Shown here: positions 21,331 to 32,397 of the stretch, piece by piece
How the letters are laid out: each line of letters starts with the position of its first letter
Position numbering within the stretch: position 1 is the first letter of the stretch
NCBI GenBank assembly: GCA_946479855.1
Contig: CAMLHL010000010.1
Location: 1-56,106, forward strand
Origin: an uncultured Pseudomonadota bacterium
GTDB taxonomy: Bacteria > Pseudomonadota > Gammaproteobacteria > Burkholderiales > Rhodocyclaceae
Direction of reading: 5' to 3'
Length of the DNA: 56,106 bases
The notes under the pieces: model-generated
The model's input: only the letters and a program-made list of their open reading frames with translations
Database searches by the model: none
Told to the model about the DNA's origin: nothing
Program-made: the position numbers and the translations under genes

Positions 21331-22389
21331 TCAGGCCCCGTATTGTGCGCCGACCCAGTTCTGGTATGTACCGCTGGTTACGTTCTGTACCCATCCCTGA
21401 TTATCGAGATACCACTGAACGGTCTTGCGAATTCCCGTTTCAAAGGTCTCTGCCGGTTTCCAGCCCAGTTTACGTTCGATTTTGGTGGCATCAATGGCAT
21501 AACGACGATCATGGCCAGGACGATCCTTGACGTAGGTAATCTGTTCCCGATAAGCCTTATGATCGGGCCGCGGGCTAAGTTCGTCTAGAATGGCACAGAG
21601 CGTATTGACCACTTCAAGATTTGCTTTTTCGTTCCAGCCGCCGATGTTGTAGGTTTCTCCCACCTCCCCCGCTTCGAGAACACGGCGAATTGCCGAGCAA
21701 TGGTCCTTGACATACAGCCAGTCACGAATCTGCTGGCCATCGCCATAAATAGGCAGCGCCTTGCCGGCCAAGGCATTGTGAATGACCAGCGGGATCAGTT
21801 TTTCTGGGAAATGGTATGGCCCATAGTTATTCGAACAATTGGTAGTCAATACCGGCAAGCCATAAGTATGATGATAGGCTCTCACCAGATGGTCGCTTGC
21901 CGCTTTGCTTGCTGAATACGGGCTATTGGGTTCATAGCGCTTAGTTTCGGCAAATGCCGGATCATTCAGCTCAAGAGAACCGTAGACTTCATCGGTAGAA
22001 ACATGGAGAAAGCGAAAATCAGCTTTCACATGGCCCTCCAACATATTCCAGTAAGCCAGCACCGCCTCCAGCAGTCGGAAAGTACCGACAATGTTGGTCT
22101 GGATAAAGTCCTCCGGACCATGAATGCTGCGGTCGACGTGCGACTCGGCGGCAAAGTTGACGACAGCTCTCGGTCGATGAGCAGCCAGTTGTGTTGCGAC
22201 CAGATCAAAGTCGCCAATACTGCCCTTAACGAAAACATGCCTTGGATCACTGCTCAGGCTTGCCAAGTTCTCTAGATTTCCAGCATAGGTCAGCGCGTCC
22301 AGATTGACCACTGGCTCATCCGATTGCGCCAACCAGTCAAGAACAAAATTGCTGCCAATAAAGCCGGCTGCACCAGTGACAAGAATCAT
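21331..22389 (-). CDS. rfbB: dTDP-glucose 4,6-dehydratase
   Basis: From ATG 22389 the product is 352 residues, beginning [20 protein letters not shown]. It is an extended SDR with the RmlB signatures [32 protein letters not shown] (catalytic Thr-Asp-Glu), [15 protein letters not shown] (Tyr/Lys) and [18 protein letters not shown]. It converts dTDP-glucose to dTDP-4-keto-6-deoxyglucose. It leads the rfbBDAC set and lies 43 bases after the large GT2 gene. Confidence 0.97.
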   Translation of the reverse strand: MILVTGAAGFIGSNFVLDWLAQSDEPVVNLDALTYAGNLENLASLSSDPRHVFVKGSIGDFDLVATQLAAHRPRAVVNFAAESHVDRSIHGPEDFIQTNIVGTFRLLEAVLAYWNMLEGHVKADFRFLHVSTDEVYGSLELNDPAFAETKRYEPNSPYSASKAASDHLVRAYHHTYGLPVLTTNCSNNYGPYHFPEKLIPLVIHNALAGKALPIYGDGQQIRDWLYVKDHCSAIRRVLEAGEVGETYNIGGWNEKANLEVVNTLCAILDELSPRPDHKAYREQITYVKDRPGHDRRYAIDATKIERKLGWKPAETFETGIRKTVQWYLDNQGWVQNVTSGTYQNWVGAQYGA

Positions 22390-22432
22390 GATTACCTCAA
22401 AGAAATTCGTTAGGAAAGGTCTGTCAGCTGGG

Positions 22433-24658
22433 CTACAACCAAGGCTTGACAACACGCGGGTTATCACTCAGCGAAAAATCTGGTCTGCGATAGTTCAGAT
22501 TTGGGTTGTAGTAAGGATCATGTCGCATACGCGCCTTCCAGCGCTTACGCATCTGGTCCGCTTCTCGTCGAGTTTTGCGCAGTTTTTTTGCAGAATCGTC
22601 TCGCCCCCGGGACGCCGACTCGTAATGAAACAGCTCCGCATAGGGTGTAAAGATCACCCGATAACCGGCCGCCTGCACCTTAAGGCAATAATCAACGTCG
22701 TTAAATGCAACTTTCAGTTTTACCTCATCGAGGCCACCGATCTGTTCGTATAACCACTTGGGAGTCATCAGACAAGCCCCAGTTACCGCAGAAACTTCCT
22801 GAGCCAACATTGCCCGATTACAATACCCAGGATCACCCGGGTCAAGTATGCCATGCATATGATCGGCGCACCCGCCCGGCCCAACGGCGTCTCCGGCGTG
22901 CTGAACCCTGCCATCCGGGAAATAAAGCTTCGCACCGACAACTCCGATACCAACCTGAGACAGGCGAGACAGCATCTCTTCCATCCAGTCGGGAGATATC
23001 ACTTCAGTATCATTGTTGAGCAGGCACAAAACCTCTCCGGATGCCTCCTTTGCCGCCCTGTTATTCAAGGCGGAAAAGTTGAACGGGCCATCATCGCGAA
23101 TAACCCTGACCTTGCTTCCCTCCTGGAAACCAGAAAGGTAGTTCAAAGTGGCAGCCTCGGACGATCCATTATCAACAATGATCAGTTCGAAATTACGATA
23201 AGTGCTTTTTTCCAAAACGCTGTCAACACAACGTTTCAGGAGATGCAAACCGTCCCGCGTCGGGATAATGATGCTAAGCATGGGAGTGGTGCCGTTCAAG
23301 CCGTAGTTCACGCGGAAGCATCCCGGCAAAGTCTGTTCTACCGCTGCCGTCACCCCCGAACGCTGAAGATGAGCAAGCCGGGCAGCAAGAAGATGTTCGT
23401 CATGCGCGGCATCAAAGTTCCGAACGCTTTGATGCAATAAAATCGCCGGAATATGGACGACTTTCCCTCGCTGAATTTCAGCTACCCGCAATAATAAATC
23501 ATCGTTGGCAAAATAAAGGCACCCTTCGGACACACCACCGGCTTTGGCCACTATGCGTGTCCGAACACACACGGCATCTCCTATATAACCTGTTGAACGC
23601 AAATGCTCAGGAGACCAATCCGGCTTGAAACGCGGCGAGGAACGCATACCTTCTTGATCCAATACATCATCGTCGGCGTAGACCATGTCGGCATCACAAT
23701 GATCGCAGGCCTCCTTGGCAAACCAATACAATGCATGTGCTGGCAACACATCACCGGCCCGAATGAGCATGATCAACTCGTTGTCATTTTGACGATCTGC
23801 GAACAGGCGGTTTTCATTCTCAATTACTGACGCAATGTGATAACGATGTACAAAGCGCCCGCCAACCCCCAAGCTGGAAAAATCGCAATCTGGGTCGAAG
23901 GCCGCAGCAGCATCACAAAAATCGAACACCGTCACCGAAAAATTGCGGTAGCGCTGATTCACCAAGGACGAGAGCGTCAGGTTTAGATCCTGCCTGGATG
24001 ACTGAACGCTGATCCATAAACGGAAATGGGGCGCAGCCTCCAACCGTAAAATGGCAAGATCAATGCGCCTTTGCTCTACCGAGCTCAATGTCCCAAAGCG
24101 ATTAATCCATTCGGCATAATTCAGTCGATGGCTATGCAATCTAAAATTGGTCGCCGCTTGATAGGCGGTTGGCAAATCGACAATTGCCCGCCAAAGCGTT
24201 AAACCATAAAACTGGCAGATAGACTGTGGTTGGGAAATCAACGTATCGCCAACCCGATTAACCATCCGCCACCAGCGCTCGGCAAAACCGAGCCTGCGCA
24301 TTAAGAGATATGGCTGTTCAAACCACCCTGCCGAAGCCATGGGCCGCCAACCTAGACGCCTGACTCCAGAAGGAAGTCTGATGATTTCATGAATACGGCC
24401 GTTAGGCAGGACCGGAAGCGACAGAGTCATATCGGGGACGAGATCGTCCTCCCCAAATAGTAACAATTCTGCCGCACAAGAATCCCCGTGTCGCAACAAA
24501 CGCCCTTCCACCAGTACCCAGCCTGAAGGCAGCCGCCCATCCTTTTCGACAAGCTCAAAAAGCGGACAAGGCTCCAGCAGATGCCAACGAGTACGATGAA
24601 AATCAAAATCTGCGATGCCGACATCATCGACAACCAAGTCAAACTCAAAACGTGACAT
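22433..24658 (-). CDS. Large glycosyltransferase with two GT-A regions
   Basis: A 741-residue protein. The first ~200 residues match nothing I recognise. Residues ~210-440 look like a GT-A domain, with [36 protein letters not shown] and [13 protein letters not shown] followed by FKPDWSPE. Residues ~455-700 are a clear GT2 domain: [40 protein letters not shown] and [17 protein letters not shown]. Similar two-domain GT2 proteins assemble surface polysaccharides at the cytoplasmic membrane face. Linkage and sugars cannot be read from sequence. The start lies three bases after the cysQ stop, so it is transcribed with the PAPS module. Confidence 0.85.
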   Translation of the reverse strand: MSRFEFDLVVDDVGIADFDFHRTRWHLLEPCPLFELVEKDGRLPSGWVLVEGRLLRHGDSCAAELLLFGEDDLVPDMTLSLPVLPNGRIHEIIRLPSGVRRLGWRPMASAGWFEQPYLLMRRLGFAERWWRMVNRVGDTLISQPQSICQFYGLTLWRAIVDLPTAYQAATNFRLHSHRLNYAEWINRFGTLSSVEQRRIDLAILRLEAAPHFRLWISVQSSRQDLNLTLSSLVNQRYRNFSVTVFDFCDAAAAFDPDCDFSSLGVGGRFVHRYHIASVIENENRLFADRQNDNELIMLIRAGDVLPAHALYWFAKEACDHCDADMVYADDDVLDQEGMRSSPRFKPDWSPEHLRSTGYIGDAVCVRTRIVAKAGGVSEGCLYFANDDLLLRVAEIQRGKVVHIPAILLHQSVRNFDAAHDEHLLAARLAHLQRSGVTAAVEQTLPGCFRVNYGLNGTTPMLSIIIPTRDGLHLLKRCVDSVLEKSTYRNFELIIVDNGSSEAATLNYLSGFQEGSKVRVIRDDGPFNFSALNNRAAKEASGEVLCLLNNDTEVISPDWMEEMLSRLSQVGIGVVGAKLYFPDGRVQHAGDAVGPGGCADHMHGILDPGDPGYCNRAMLAQEVSAVTGACLMTPKWLYEQIGGLDEVKLKVAFNDVDYCLKVQAAGYRVIFTPYAELFHYESASRGRDDSAKKLRKTRREADQMRKRWKARMRHDPYYNPNLNYRRPDFSLSDNPRVVKPWL

Positions 24659-24661
24659 GAA

Positions 24662-25471
24662 TCAGCAATTACTAGCGGATGGTGATGGCAGCAAAGCCAG
24701 CACCGAAGGATCACCTACCGCAAAAAAATACGGATTAAGGATCGGCGACAGCAAACCATAACGCAAGCCTTCACCGGACATTGCAACAACTCTCCCACCG
24801 GCACATTCGAGAATACATTGGGCAGCCGCAGTATCCCACTGGCTGGTTGGGCCGAAGCGCGGATAGAGATCAGCTGCCCCTTCGGCTATCCGGCAAAACT
24901 TCAATGAACTACCAGCTGGGACGAAAGAATGTTCCGGCAGCGCCTTCAACCAATTAACCAGCATATCCGCGCCGTGAGAACGGCTGCCGGTAACCCGAAG
25001 CGCCCTCTCTCCACTAGCTGGTGCAACAGAGATTACGGTCTCTTGATTAGCAACCCGCTTCCAAGCGCCAACACCAACCGCAGCAAAGAACAATTCGTCG
25101 AGCGCGGGCGCATAAACCACACCGGCTATCAAGCCGTTACCATCATGGAATGCAATATTGACCGTGAACTCGTCATTCCGCTTCAAGAATTCCTTGGTCC
25201 CATCGAGCGGATCAACCAGGAACAAGCCACGCCCCATGTCAACATCCGAACTACGTGACTCTTCCGACAAAATGAATATACCTGGGAATCGCGTTTCCAA
25301 GCCCGAACGAATGATCCGGTCGGCTCGCAAATCTGCCTCAGTCAGCGGAGAAGCATCGCTTTTTTCCCAGACCATCGTCTGGCCGGAATAAACATCCATG
25401 ATGGCTTGCCCAGCCTCAACAGCAATTTCCGCCAACCCATCCAGGATGATGCGATCAAATATCTGGGACAT
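24662..25471 (-). CDS. cysQ: 3'(2'),5'-bisphosphate nucleotidase CysQ
   Basis: A 269-residue inositol-monophosphatase-superfamily protein with the CysQ pattern: TEADLRADRIIRSGLE, FILSEESRSSD (metal Glu), FLVDPLDGTKEFLKRNDEFTVNIA, and SQWDTAAAQCILECAGG. It hydrolyses 3'-phosphoadenosine-5'-phosphate (PAP), the product left by PAPS-dependent sulfotransferases, which otherwise inhibits them. It sits three bases after the TSUP gene, in one transcript with cysD and cysNC, completing a sulfate-donor cycle. SuhB-like phosphatase is the alternative, but the DGTKEFLKRNDEFTVNI segment favours CysQ. Confidence 0.93.
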   Translation of the reverse strand: MSQIFDRIILDGLAEIAVEAGQAIMDVYSGQTMVWEKSDASPLTEADLRADRIIRSGLETRFPGIFILSEESRSSDVDMGRGLFLVDPLDGTKEFLKRNDEFTVNIAFHDGNGLIAGVVYAPALDELFFAAVGVGAWKRVANQETVISVAPASGERALRVTGSRSHGADMLVNWLKALPEHSFVPAGSSLKFCRIAEGAADLYPRFGPTSQWDTAAAQCILECAGGRVVAMSGEGLRYGLLSPILNPYFFAVGDPSVLALLPSPSASNC

Positions 25472-25474
25472 AGT

Positions 25475-26263
25475 TTAACTCGCCGACCATAGAAGCTTTA
25501 CACCGATAACCAGCAAAACGGTCGACAACGCACCTCTTAACACCTTATGTGGCAAGCGTGTAGCCAGTATTGCACCAATCACAACGCCGGGAATGGAGCC
25601 CAGCAACAAGTTACCCAGGAGGCCAAAATTCACATTGCCGATCATCAAATGGCCGGCCCCGGCAAATATGGCCAGGGGAATGGCATGGACTATGTCAGTT
25701 GCGATCAGCCGTGGCGGCGTCAGCCGCAAAGGGTACAAATAGGCCATGAACACCGCTCCCAAAGCCCCTGCACCAACCGAAGTCAAAGTCACGAGAACGC
25801 CAAGGATCACCCCTGCCACAACCGTCAGCGGCGCCTGCAGGGCCTTGAATCGATCAGCCTCGGTCGTCCGGAAGTGCCGCCCGAAAGAATGCAGCGATTT
25901 CTGGAACAGCATGCCAACGGCGGTCAACATCACCGCACCGGCAATTGCCGGCTTCAGGAAACTGAAATCATTGCCATTGACAGCCTGGGTACTCATCCAA
26001 AGCACCGTCAGCGCCGAAGCCGTCAAGCTGCCCAGCCACAAACGCTTGACCACCTGCCAATCGATCAACCCCGCACCATGATGGATACGCGAAGCAACCA
26101 GCTTGGTCCCGGCCGCAAACCATAGATCTGTTCCGACTGCGGTCGTCGGCGCCATACCGAAGATCAGCAGCAACATCGGCGTCATCAATGCGCCACCACC
26201 AACCCCGGTCAAGCCCACCAGCAATCCGGTCAGTGCGCCGGCCACTACCAACATCATGTCCAT
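25475..26263 (-). CDS. TSUP-family (TauE/SafE) membrane transporter
   Basis: A 262-residue integral membrane protein with about seven to eight hydrophobic segments. It has the duplicated TSUP glycine motifs GLLVGLTGVGGGALMTPMLL near the N-terminus and VLVTLTSVGAGALGAVFMAY in the second half, plus AVGTDLWFAAGTKL. TSUP proteins move sulfur-containing anions or organic acids. Placement between cysQ and cysNC (gaps of three and four bases) suggests sulfate uptake for PAPS synthesis, as proposed for other TSUP genes near cys genes. Direction and substrate are inferred. Confidence 0.87.
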   Translation of the reverse strand: MDMMLVVAGALTGLLVGLTGVGGGALMTPMLLLIFGMAPTTAVGTDLWFAAGTKLVASRIHHGAGLIDWQVVKRLWLGSLTASALTVLWMSTQAVNGNDFSFLKPAIAGAVMLTAVGMLFQKSLHSFGRHFRTTEADRFKALQAPLTVVAGVILGVLVTLTSVGAGALGAVFMAYLYPLRLTPPRLIATDIVHAIPLAIFAGAGHLMIGNVNFGLLGNLLLGSIPGVVIGAILATRLPHKVLRGALSTVLLVIGVKLLWSAS

Positions 26264-26267
26264 GGCG

Positions 26268-28142
26268 CTACTCCAGAATACGCAGGATATCTTCGATGCA
26301 TTCCTCGGGCGAGCGGCCCTTGGTCATCAATCGAACTTCCGGCTTCTCCGGAGCCTCGTAGGCGCTGTCCACACCGGTAAAATTCTTCAGCTCGCCGCGC
26401 CTTACCTTGGCATACAAACCCTTGGGATCACGCTTTTCGCACTCATCCAAAGGCGTATCGACATAGACCTCAATGAACTCGCCCTCGTCGAACAATTCCC
26501 TGGCCATCTGCCGCTCCGCCCGGAATGGCGAAATGAACGAAACCAGAACGATGAGACCGGATTCCACCATCAATTTCGAAACTTCAGCCACCCGCCGGAT
26601 ATTCTCAACCCGGTCGGCCTCGGTGAACCCCAGATCGCGGTTCAATCCATGGCGAACGTTATCGCCATCCAGAATGCTGGTATGCCGGCCTTCCGCGTGC
26701 AAACGCCGCTCCAGAAGGTTGGCAAGCGTCGATTTCCCGGAGCCGGAGAATCCAGTAAACCATACGCAACGAGGCTTCTGGTGCTTGAGTGAAGCACGGG
26801 CCGCCTTATTGATCTCCAGAGCCTGCCAATGAATATTTGAAGCCCGGCGCAAGGAAAAATCGATCATACCGGCGCCCACCGTCTCGAAAGTCAGCTTGTC
26901 GATCAGCACAAAACTCCCCATCGGACGATTCACACCATAAGGCTCAAACACCACCGGCTTGCCGAGACTCAGATTGACCACGGCGATTTCGTTCAAGGCC
27001 AGCGATTTGGCTGCCAGATGAGCCCCGGTATTCACATCCTCCCGATACTTGATTTCGGACACCGTCGCCGACACTTCCTGACAGTGCAGCTTGAGCAAAT
27101 AAGGACGGCCGGCAGACAGTGGATGCTCGGCCATCCACAGCAATTTAGCTTCAAATTGATCCGTCACCTGCGGCGGATCATCGGCCGCCACGATGACATC
27201 ACCGCGGCTGACGTCGACCTCATCCGCCAATGTCAGGGTGACCGAATTCCCCCGCTCGGCGTATTCAGCAGCCCCTTGCCAGATCACGATACCCTTGACC
27301 CGGGTCTGCTTGCCCGAAGGAAGAACCCGCACTTCATCGCCCGGCCTGACCGAGCCCTGGGCAATCCGCCCACAAAACCCCCGAAAATCCAGATTCGGCC
27401 GATTCACCCATTGCACCGGCATCCGGAAAGGCAGAGCGGTATCTTGCTGACCGACCTCAACGGTATCGAGGTAAGCCATCAAGCTCGGGCCTTCGTACCA
27501 GCGCATCCTCGGGCTGGGCGCCAGCATGTTGTCGCCCTCCAGTGCAGACAGCGGCACCGCCTGAATACTGACAAACCCGAATCCCTCGGCAAACGAACGG
27601 TATTCTTCAACGATGGCATCGAACACCGACTGCCGGTATTCGACCAGGTCCATCTTGTTGATGGCCAACACCACATGGCGAATCCCCATCATGGCGACAA
27701 TACGGCTATGGCGCCGGGTCTGGGTTAACACTCCCTTGCGCGCATCCACCAAGATAACGGCTAGTTGTGCGGTCGATGCACCAGTCGCCATGTTGCGGGT
27801 GTACTGCTCATGCCCCGGAGTATCGGCAACGATAAAGCGGCGCTTGTCCGTGGCGAAAAACCGATAGGCCACATCGATGGTGATCCCCTGCTCCCGCTCG
27901 GCCTGCAAGCCATCCACCAGGAGTGCGAAATCGATACGCTCACCCTGGGTGCCATATTGCCGGGAGTCCGACTCAAGAGCCTTCAACTGGTCGTCAAAGA
28001 TGCATTTCGACTCATGCAACAGCCGGCCGATGACTGTGGATTTACCATCATCCACACTGCCGCAGGTTATAAAACGCAGCGTATCCTTCCCCTCCTGGCC
28101 TGCCAGAAAGTCGCTGATCCCCGTAGCTGCAGTCCCCATCAA
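26268..28142 (-). CDS. cysNC: Bifunctional sulfate adenylyltransferase subunit 1/adenylylsulfate kinase (CysN-CysC fusion)
   Basis: A 624-residue fusion. Residues ~20-430 are CysN, the GTPase that drives ATP sulfurylase: G1 [37 protein letters not shown], then the beta-barrel domains. Residues ~445-620 are CysC, APS kinase: P-loop [36 protein letters not shown] and [18 protein letters not shown]. With CysD it turns sulfate and ATP into APS and then PAPS. The same layout is known from rhizobial NodQ, which serves Nod-factor sulfation. It overlaps cysD by four bases. No cysH or cysIJ is nearby, so PAPS is probably used for sulfation rather than reduction. Confidence 0.97.
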   Translation of the reverse strand: MMGTAATGISDFLAGQEGKDTLRFITCGSVDDGKSTVIGRLLHESKCIFDDQLKALESDSRQYGTQGERIDFALLVDGLQAEREQGITIDVAYRFFATDKRRFIVADTPGHEQYTRNMATGASTAQLAVILVDARKGVLTQTRRHSRIVAMMGIRHVVLAINKMDLVEYRQSVFDAIVEEYRSFAEGFGFVSIQAVPLSALEGDNMLAPSPRMRWYEGPSLMAYLDTVEVGQQDTALPFRMPVQWVNRPNLDFRGFCGRIAQGSVRPGDEVRVLPSGKQTRVKGIVIWQGAAEYAERGNSVTLTLADEVDVSRGDVIVAADDPPQVTDQFEAKLLWMAEHPLSAGRPYLLKLHCQEVSATVSEIKYREDVNTGAHLAAKSLALNEIAVVNLSLGKPVVFEPYGVNRPMGSFVLIDKLTFETVGAGMIDFSLRRASNIHWQALEINKAARASLKHQKPRCVWFTGFSGSGKSTLANLLERRLHAEGRHTSILDGDNVRHGLNRDLGFTEADRVENIRRVAEVSKLMVESGLIVLVSFISPFRAERQMARELFDEGEFIEVYVDTPLDECEKRDPKGLYAKVRRGELKNFTGVDSAYEAPEKPEVRLMTKGRSPEECIEDILRILE

Positions 28143-29035
28143 AAATATCCTTCCTGTTTTTTCTTTTCCATCGATCCTGGCTGATCCGAATCGATCAATC
28201 GTCCCTGCCGCTCTGACGAACGGGCATTGAAAGTCTCAGCAATGATCTCCTCGAGAGAAACTGCTGGACTTTCGATAGCCCCGGTCAGGGGGTAGCACCC
28301 CAAGGTCCGGAAGCGCACCTGGCGCATTTCCGGCTTTTCATCCGCCGCCAGCGGGAAACGTTCGTCATCCACCATGATCCAGGCCCCGTTGCGGCAGACC
28401 ACCGGTCGCTCTTGGGCAAAATATAGCGGTACGATAGGAATGTTTTCCCGATAAATGTATTGCCAGATATCCAACTCGGTCCAGTTGGAAAGGGGAAACA
28501 CCCGAATCGTCTCACCCGGCTTCACGTGAGTGTTATACAGACTCCACAACTCCGGCCGCTGGCCCTTCGGGTCCCAGCGATGCCCGGGCGCCCGGAAGGA
28601 AAAGACCCGCTCCTTGGCGCGGGACTTTTCCTCGTCGCGCCTCGCACCGCCGAAAATCACATCGTAGCCACCCTGATCCAGTGCCTGCTTGAGCGCCTCG
28701 GTCTTCATCACCTCCGTATAGTACGAAGAACCGTGCGTAAAGGGATTCACCCCCTCGCTCAAGCCGACCAAATTGGTATAGGTGATCAGGCGCATCCCCG
28801 ACTCCTCTACCATCCGGGAGCGATGGAGATACATCTCCTGGAACTTCCACCCTGTATCGACATGGAGCAGGGGAAAAGGCGGGGGCGCAGGATAGAAGGC
28901 CTTGCGCGCCAGATGCAGCATCACCGAAGAGTCCTTGCCAATCGAGTAGAGCATCACCGGGTTCGTGGCACCAGCCACAGCCTCGCGAATGATCTCAATC
29001 GATTCGGACTCAAGCATAAAAAACTTATTTGACAT
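28139..29035 (-). CDS. cysD: Sulfate adenylyltransferase subunit 2
   Basis: A 298-residue PAPS-reductase-fold ATP pyrophosphatase with the SGKDS-type loop as [16 protein letters not shown], followed by [46 protein letters not shown] and the CysD C-terminal [14 protein letters not shown]. It forms the catalytic half of ATP sulfurylase with CysN. ATG 29035 is preferred; an in-frame TTG at 29041 with GGG eight bases upstream is possible and adds two residues. It heads the cysD-cysNC-TSUP-cysQ transcript, preceded by a 170-base non-coding stretch in which I see no convincing promoter, only a 10-base tandem duplication. Confidence 0.96.
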   Translation of the reverse strand: MSNKFFMLESESIEIIREAVAGATNPVMLYSIGKDSSVMLHLARKAFYPAPPPFPLLHVDTGWKFQEMYLHRSRMVEESGMRLITYTNLVGLSEGVNPFTHGSSYYTEVMKTEALKQALDQGGYDVIFGGARRDEEKSRAKERVFSFRAPGHRWDPKGQRPELWSLYNTHVKPGETIRVFPLSNWTELDIWQYIYRENIPIVPLYFAQERPVVCRNGAWIMVDDERFPLAADEKPEMRQVRFRTLGCYPLTGAIESPAVSLEEIIAETFNARSSERQGRLIDSDQPGSMEKKKQEGYF

Positions 29036-29102
29036 ATTCAATAACGCACCCGATCAGGCCCTTGGCTAGCCACCAAAGATTGCTTGATGAACTAGAAAAT
29101 AT

Positions 29103-29122
29103 CTGAATAGAACTGAATAGAA
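29103..29122. repeat. Tandem duplication of a 10-mer upstream of cysD
   Basis: The decamer CTGAATAGAA occurs twice in direct succession, 68 bases upstream of the cysD start. It could be a regulator half-site pair or chance. Confidence 0.5.
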
Positions 29123-29205
29123 GCTTGGCAATTACGCGATAACGGAGATCGAAAAATCACAGCGCCGCCAGCCCATTTTTTTGAAATGGCTCGCATGCTT
29201 GATTT

Positions 29206-30993
29206 TCAAGCGGATTTTCCAAATCGCTCTTCCAACCATGTATCAAACCATGCCGCCGGCTTCAGGTTCAAAAGTTGCCCGGTGGAAGCCTTGAGATTTG
29301 CGAAAGTAAGCCTGGCTATCTGCTCCATAGTCATGTCGAGCATGCCTTCCGGGTTGCCTTTGGTAACGATTCCAACTCCGTGGTCTTCATCGATAACTGC
29401 TACGAATAAATCCGGATGCGTTGCGCGCAAGTGGGCAACCGCCTTATAGACGTCCCCCGTCCAGGCATTCCTGAAACCAGGCATCGCCCGAGCTGCCTCC
29501 AGCGAAGGCGCCGCCTCGACCGCCGAAGCAGGCAGACAGTCGTGCATCACGATCAACCCGCCCGGACGAAGATGGCGAAGGCAGTTTTCCACGTCGCGCA
29601 GCGACTGCTCATAAGTGTGCAGCCCATCGACAAGCGCAACGTCGATGCCGAATTCGACTAGTTCCTGAGGCGGCGCTGCAAAGAAAGCATCGCTGGTCAT
29701 TTCAAAAAAACAGTGCCCGTCGAAATCCCTGGCTCCGCCCGGAATCTTGAATTCCGGATCGACTGCAAACTTCGAGCCTGCTTCGATCTGGAAGAAATTG
29801 ATCCCTTGCTCGACACCGATTTCTAGGTAACGCTTGGCATTTGACGCATCGATATAACGCTGGACCACAGTAGTCCGCGTAATCGCCTCGGTACCCAAAG
29901 ACTGGTTGCGCAGTTCAATGAACGCCGACTGGGCGACCGTGCTTTCCCCCGTCCCCCACAGTGCGAGACAGCGCCTTTCCGGGTGATTCTGATCGGCCGG
30001 CTCCAGCGCCGCCAGCGATTCCCAGCAAGCAGCCGCCAAGCGGTAATTGCCCCCTTCATGGGCGATGCTGGCCAAACGCTTCAGCGGCGGCAACTCGACC
30101 GGCAGCAACCTCCCGTAATAGGCACGCTGGTCAGGCGAAAGCAGATCGAATACCGAACCGGCAACTGCCACACTAGCCGGTTGAATCGGCCGCATGCCCA
30201 GCAAGGCCACCGCATGCTCGGCTGCTGCGACCACTTCGCCGGCAGCCAGCAAGGCGCTGACCACCTCCTGCCGGAGCGGTGCGTGGTTGAGAAACAACTC
30301 TGCACCCACTCGATATGCAAAATTCGCATCCGCATCCTGCCCGCGTTCGCGCAACAAAGTACCCAGCCGCAAGTAATAGGCCGGATTGCGCGGTCTTGCG
30401 GTCAACGCCTTGAAATACTCCGAAAACGCCGCATCGCGGTTGGTCATTGCAGGGAAAGGGGCGGAAACTCCTTGGCCGAGCGGCTTCTGAAAGACGGCAA
30501 AAGTATCCTGCCAGTTTCCCAGACCGAAATCGGTAAAAACCTCAACCACAGAAAATCCCGCATCGCGAGCAAGGGCGCGCATGCTGTCCGGATAAAAACG
30601 CCAGCAGTCAACAGGATAACGATGTTCCTCGCCTGCCGAAGGGACAATCAGGCAAAACAAACCACCTGGTCGCAAAACACGAAAAACCTCGGCGAAGGTT
30701 TTCCATGGGAACTCGACATGTTCCAACGCCTGGCCAGAAATAGCGACCTCAAAACTTGAAGATTCAATATTTTCCCAAGCGTAAGCATCATTAACCACAA
30801 TATCAACGTTGTGGCCCGCCTCAATATCCAACCCAAGGAATTGCCAATTCTGACAAGAAAAAAAATCGCGATAAGTCTGGTGCCCGAGAACAGATCGGGC
30901 ACCGATATCGAGAACGTGTAGAAAATCATCATTTTTGCCAGCTAAATAGTAGCTGACAAAAGCCTTCATTTTAGAGTAAGAAGTTTCATGCAT
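29206..30993 (-). CDS. Double SAM-dependent methyltransferase with helical linker
   Basis: A 595-residue protein with two methyltransferase domains. The first (about 20-165) is class I with VLDIGARSVLG, FEVAISGQALEHVEFPW and EVFRVLRPGGLFCLIVP. The middle (about 195-370) is an Ala/Leu-rich helical region resembling TPR-like repeats. The last (about 385-560) is of the Methyltransf_24 type: RYLEIGVEQGINFF, FAVDPEF, DVALVDGLHTYEQSLRDVENCL and GGLIVMHDCLP. O-methylation of capsule sugars is plausible from position; which domains are active is not known. It lies in the cargo region between the cys module and the AT-rich genes, and is more GC-rich in its C-terminal two thirds. Confidence 0.8.
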   Translation of the reverse strand: MHETSYSKMKAFVSYYLAGKNDDFLHVLDIGARSVLGHQTYRDFFSCQNWQFLGLDIEAGHNVDIVVNDAYAWENIESSSFEVAISGQALEHVEFPWKTFAEVFRVLRPGGLFCLIVPSAGEEHRYPVDCWRFYPDSMRALARDAGFSVVEVFTDFGLGNWQDTFAVFQKPLGQGVSAPFPAMTNRDAAFSEYFKALTARPRNPAYYLRLGTLLRERGQDADANFAYRVGAELFLNHAPLRQEVVSALLAAGEVVAAAEHAVALLGMRPIQPASVAVAGSVFDLLSPDQRAYYGRLLPVELPPLKRLASIAHEGGNYRLAAACWESLAALEPADQNHPERRCLALWGTGESTVAQSAFIELRNQSLGTEAITRTTVVQRYIDASNAKRYLEIGVEQGINFFQIEAGSKFAVDPEFKIPGGARDFDGHCFFEMTSDAFFAAPPQELVEFGIDVALVDGLHTYEQSLRDVENCLRHLRPGGLIVMHDCLPASAVEAAPSLEAARAMPGFRNAWTGDVYKAVAHLRATHPDLFVAVIDEDHGVGIVTKGNPEGMLDMTMEQIARLTFANLKASTGQLLNLKPAAWFDTWLEERFGKSA

Positions 30994-31068
30994 ACAAATA
31001 GAAAGTCAACAATTAAACAGATCAATATGTTTTTATATAAAAACAACTGAATAATTTTCAGTAAAAAC

Positions 31069-32361
31069 TCACTGCCTAAAAATTGAAATTGATTTCACGC
31101 CACCGCCAATCCAAGCCTCTTGACGCAGATCAGTATTATGAACCTCTTGAGCAAAATTCAAATCCAATAAAAACCATTCATCCTGATCATTCCATTTATC
31201 ACCAAATATATCCGCGATATCTTGAGATGAAACAGCCTCATACTTAACCCTCTTCATTCTTGCGGCAGCAATTCTTGTAGCATCAAGAAGTTGTCTTATC
31301 GATATTTGAACCCTAAAATCTGTTGGCTCGAAAGCACGATGAAGCGTAGGGGAACCTTGTGATGTCCACAAAGGCACAGCAGAGTTTTCTCGATAGACTG
31401 TATCCGCTCCCGCACTCTTAATCGGTCCATGAAAAACCGGAACCCCTCCTTGTGCGGGATCAAGAAGTAATGATGCCTTATCAAACCACAACTCTCTATT
31501 CCAGTCTGTTACGCCCTCTCGAACAATCGCAGTATGGAATAAATATTTTATCTGGCACAAAGAACCTGCTTCTCTATGAGAAAGGCAAAATTTATTTACA
31601 AGAGTAACTGCAAACTGCTGTTTTACTTGATTAGGGGATTTTGTTTTTGGATCAGGTCCGACGGGTACATGAATAGTAGCTACATTCTGTACCATTTCAA
31701 TAATCATATTCGACGACCTTGAAGCCCCGCCATCAAATGGGTTTAATACGAATCTTTGATCGCTTGCTTTTGAATCAAATCTAAAGGCCACAAATGTTCC
31801 AGCGATATATTTATTTGCGCCAATCCCATTTTGCCCTCGCTCATCAAACTGTCGAAAAAACCCCTTTCCACTGCCATCGGAGTCCTCTTTTCCTGAGCTA
31901 GTATAAATCCCAATTCCCCCTCTAAAGGCTTCCTCATTTACATGAACAAACGATGGGCCTGCCTTGCCTTTGCTGTCCGAAGAGCAGGAGCCAGCAGCTA
32001 CCGGCGTCCACCTTAAGTCTTTTTTATTTTCCTCTAGAGGAATACCCGTTTTATTTAGCGCACCACTAAAAACCCAGACTGGATCACTAGAAACAGGACC
32101 ATTAGAAAAGGCAACATCACATCCATCACCTCTTCCCCAAAATAACACTTGGATTCCCGGGTCAAATAAACGCCGATCATCTGGTGATGGTTTTGCATTC
32201 CAAGCGGAGAACAACGAACTGCCTCCCCCTTTGCCTAGTGGGATCGCCAGCAGTTTGCCATCATACGAAAATATTGAAACATCATGGCCTTTTGCCAGTG
32301 CACTTAATGACAGAAAACAACAGAATAAGAAAACAAAAGCACTCTCAATCATCGAAAGCAT
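31069..32361 (-). CDS. Secreted protein of unknown function
   Basis: I do not recognise this 430-residue protein. The ATG at 32361 has a GGAG ribosome site eight bases upstream, better than the in-frame TTG at 32382. The product begins with a Sec signal peptide (MLSMIESAFVFLFCCFLSLSALAKG, cleavage probably after ALA). The mature part is rich in Gly, Ser and aromatic residues, has four to six cysteines that could form disulfides, and lacks further membrane segments, which suggests a periplasmic or exported beta-rich protein. Codon use is strikingly AT-rich compared with the flanking chromosome. It sits next to the sulfotransferase gene and may act on the capsule, for example as lyase, hydrolase or lectin; this is a guess. 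Confidence 0.72.
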   Translation of the reverse strand: MLSMIESAFVFLFCCFLSLSALAKGHDVSIFSYDGKLLAIPLGKGGGSSLFSAWNAKPSPDDRRLFDPGIQVLFWGRGDGCDVAFSNGPVSSDPVWVFSGALNKTGIPLEENKKDLRWTPVAAGSCSSDSKGKAGPSFVHVNEEAFRGGIGIYTSSGKEDSDGSGKGFFRQFDERGQNGIGANKYIAGTFVAFRFDSKASDQRFVLNPFDGGASRSSNMIIEMVQNVATIHVPVGPDPKTKSPNQVKQQFAVTLVNKFCLSHREAGSLCQIKYLFHTAIVREGVTDWNRELWFDKASLLLDPAQGGVPVFHGPIKSAGADTVYRENSAVPLWTSQGSPTLHRAFEPTDFRVQISIRQLLDATRIAAARMKRVKYEAVSSQDIADIFGDKWNDQDEWFLLDLNFAQEVHNTDLRQEAWIGGGVKSISIFRQ

Positions 32362-32397
32362 GGTAAATCTCCATTGTTTCAATAAAAAATTTATGGC

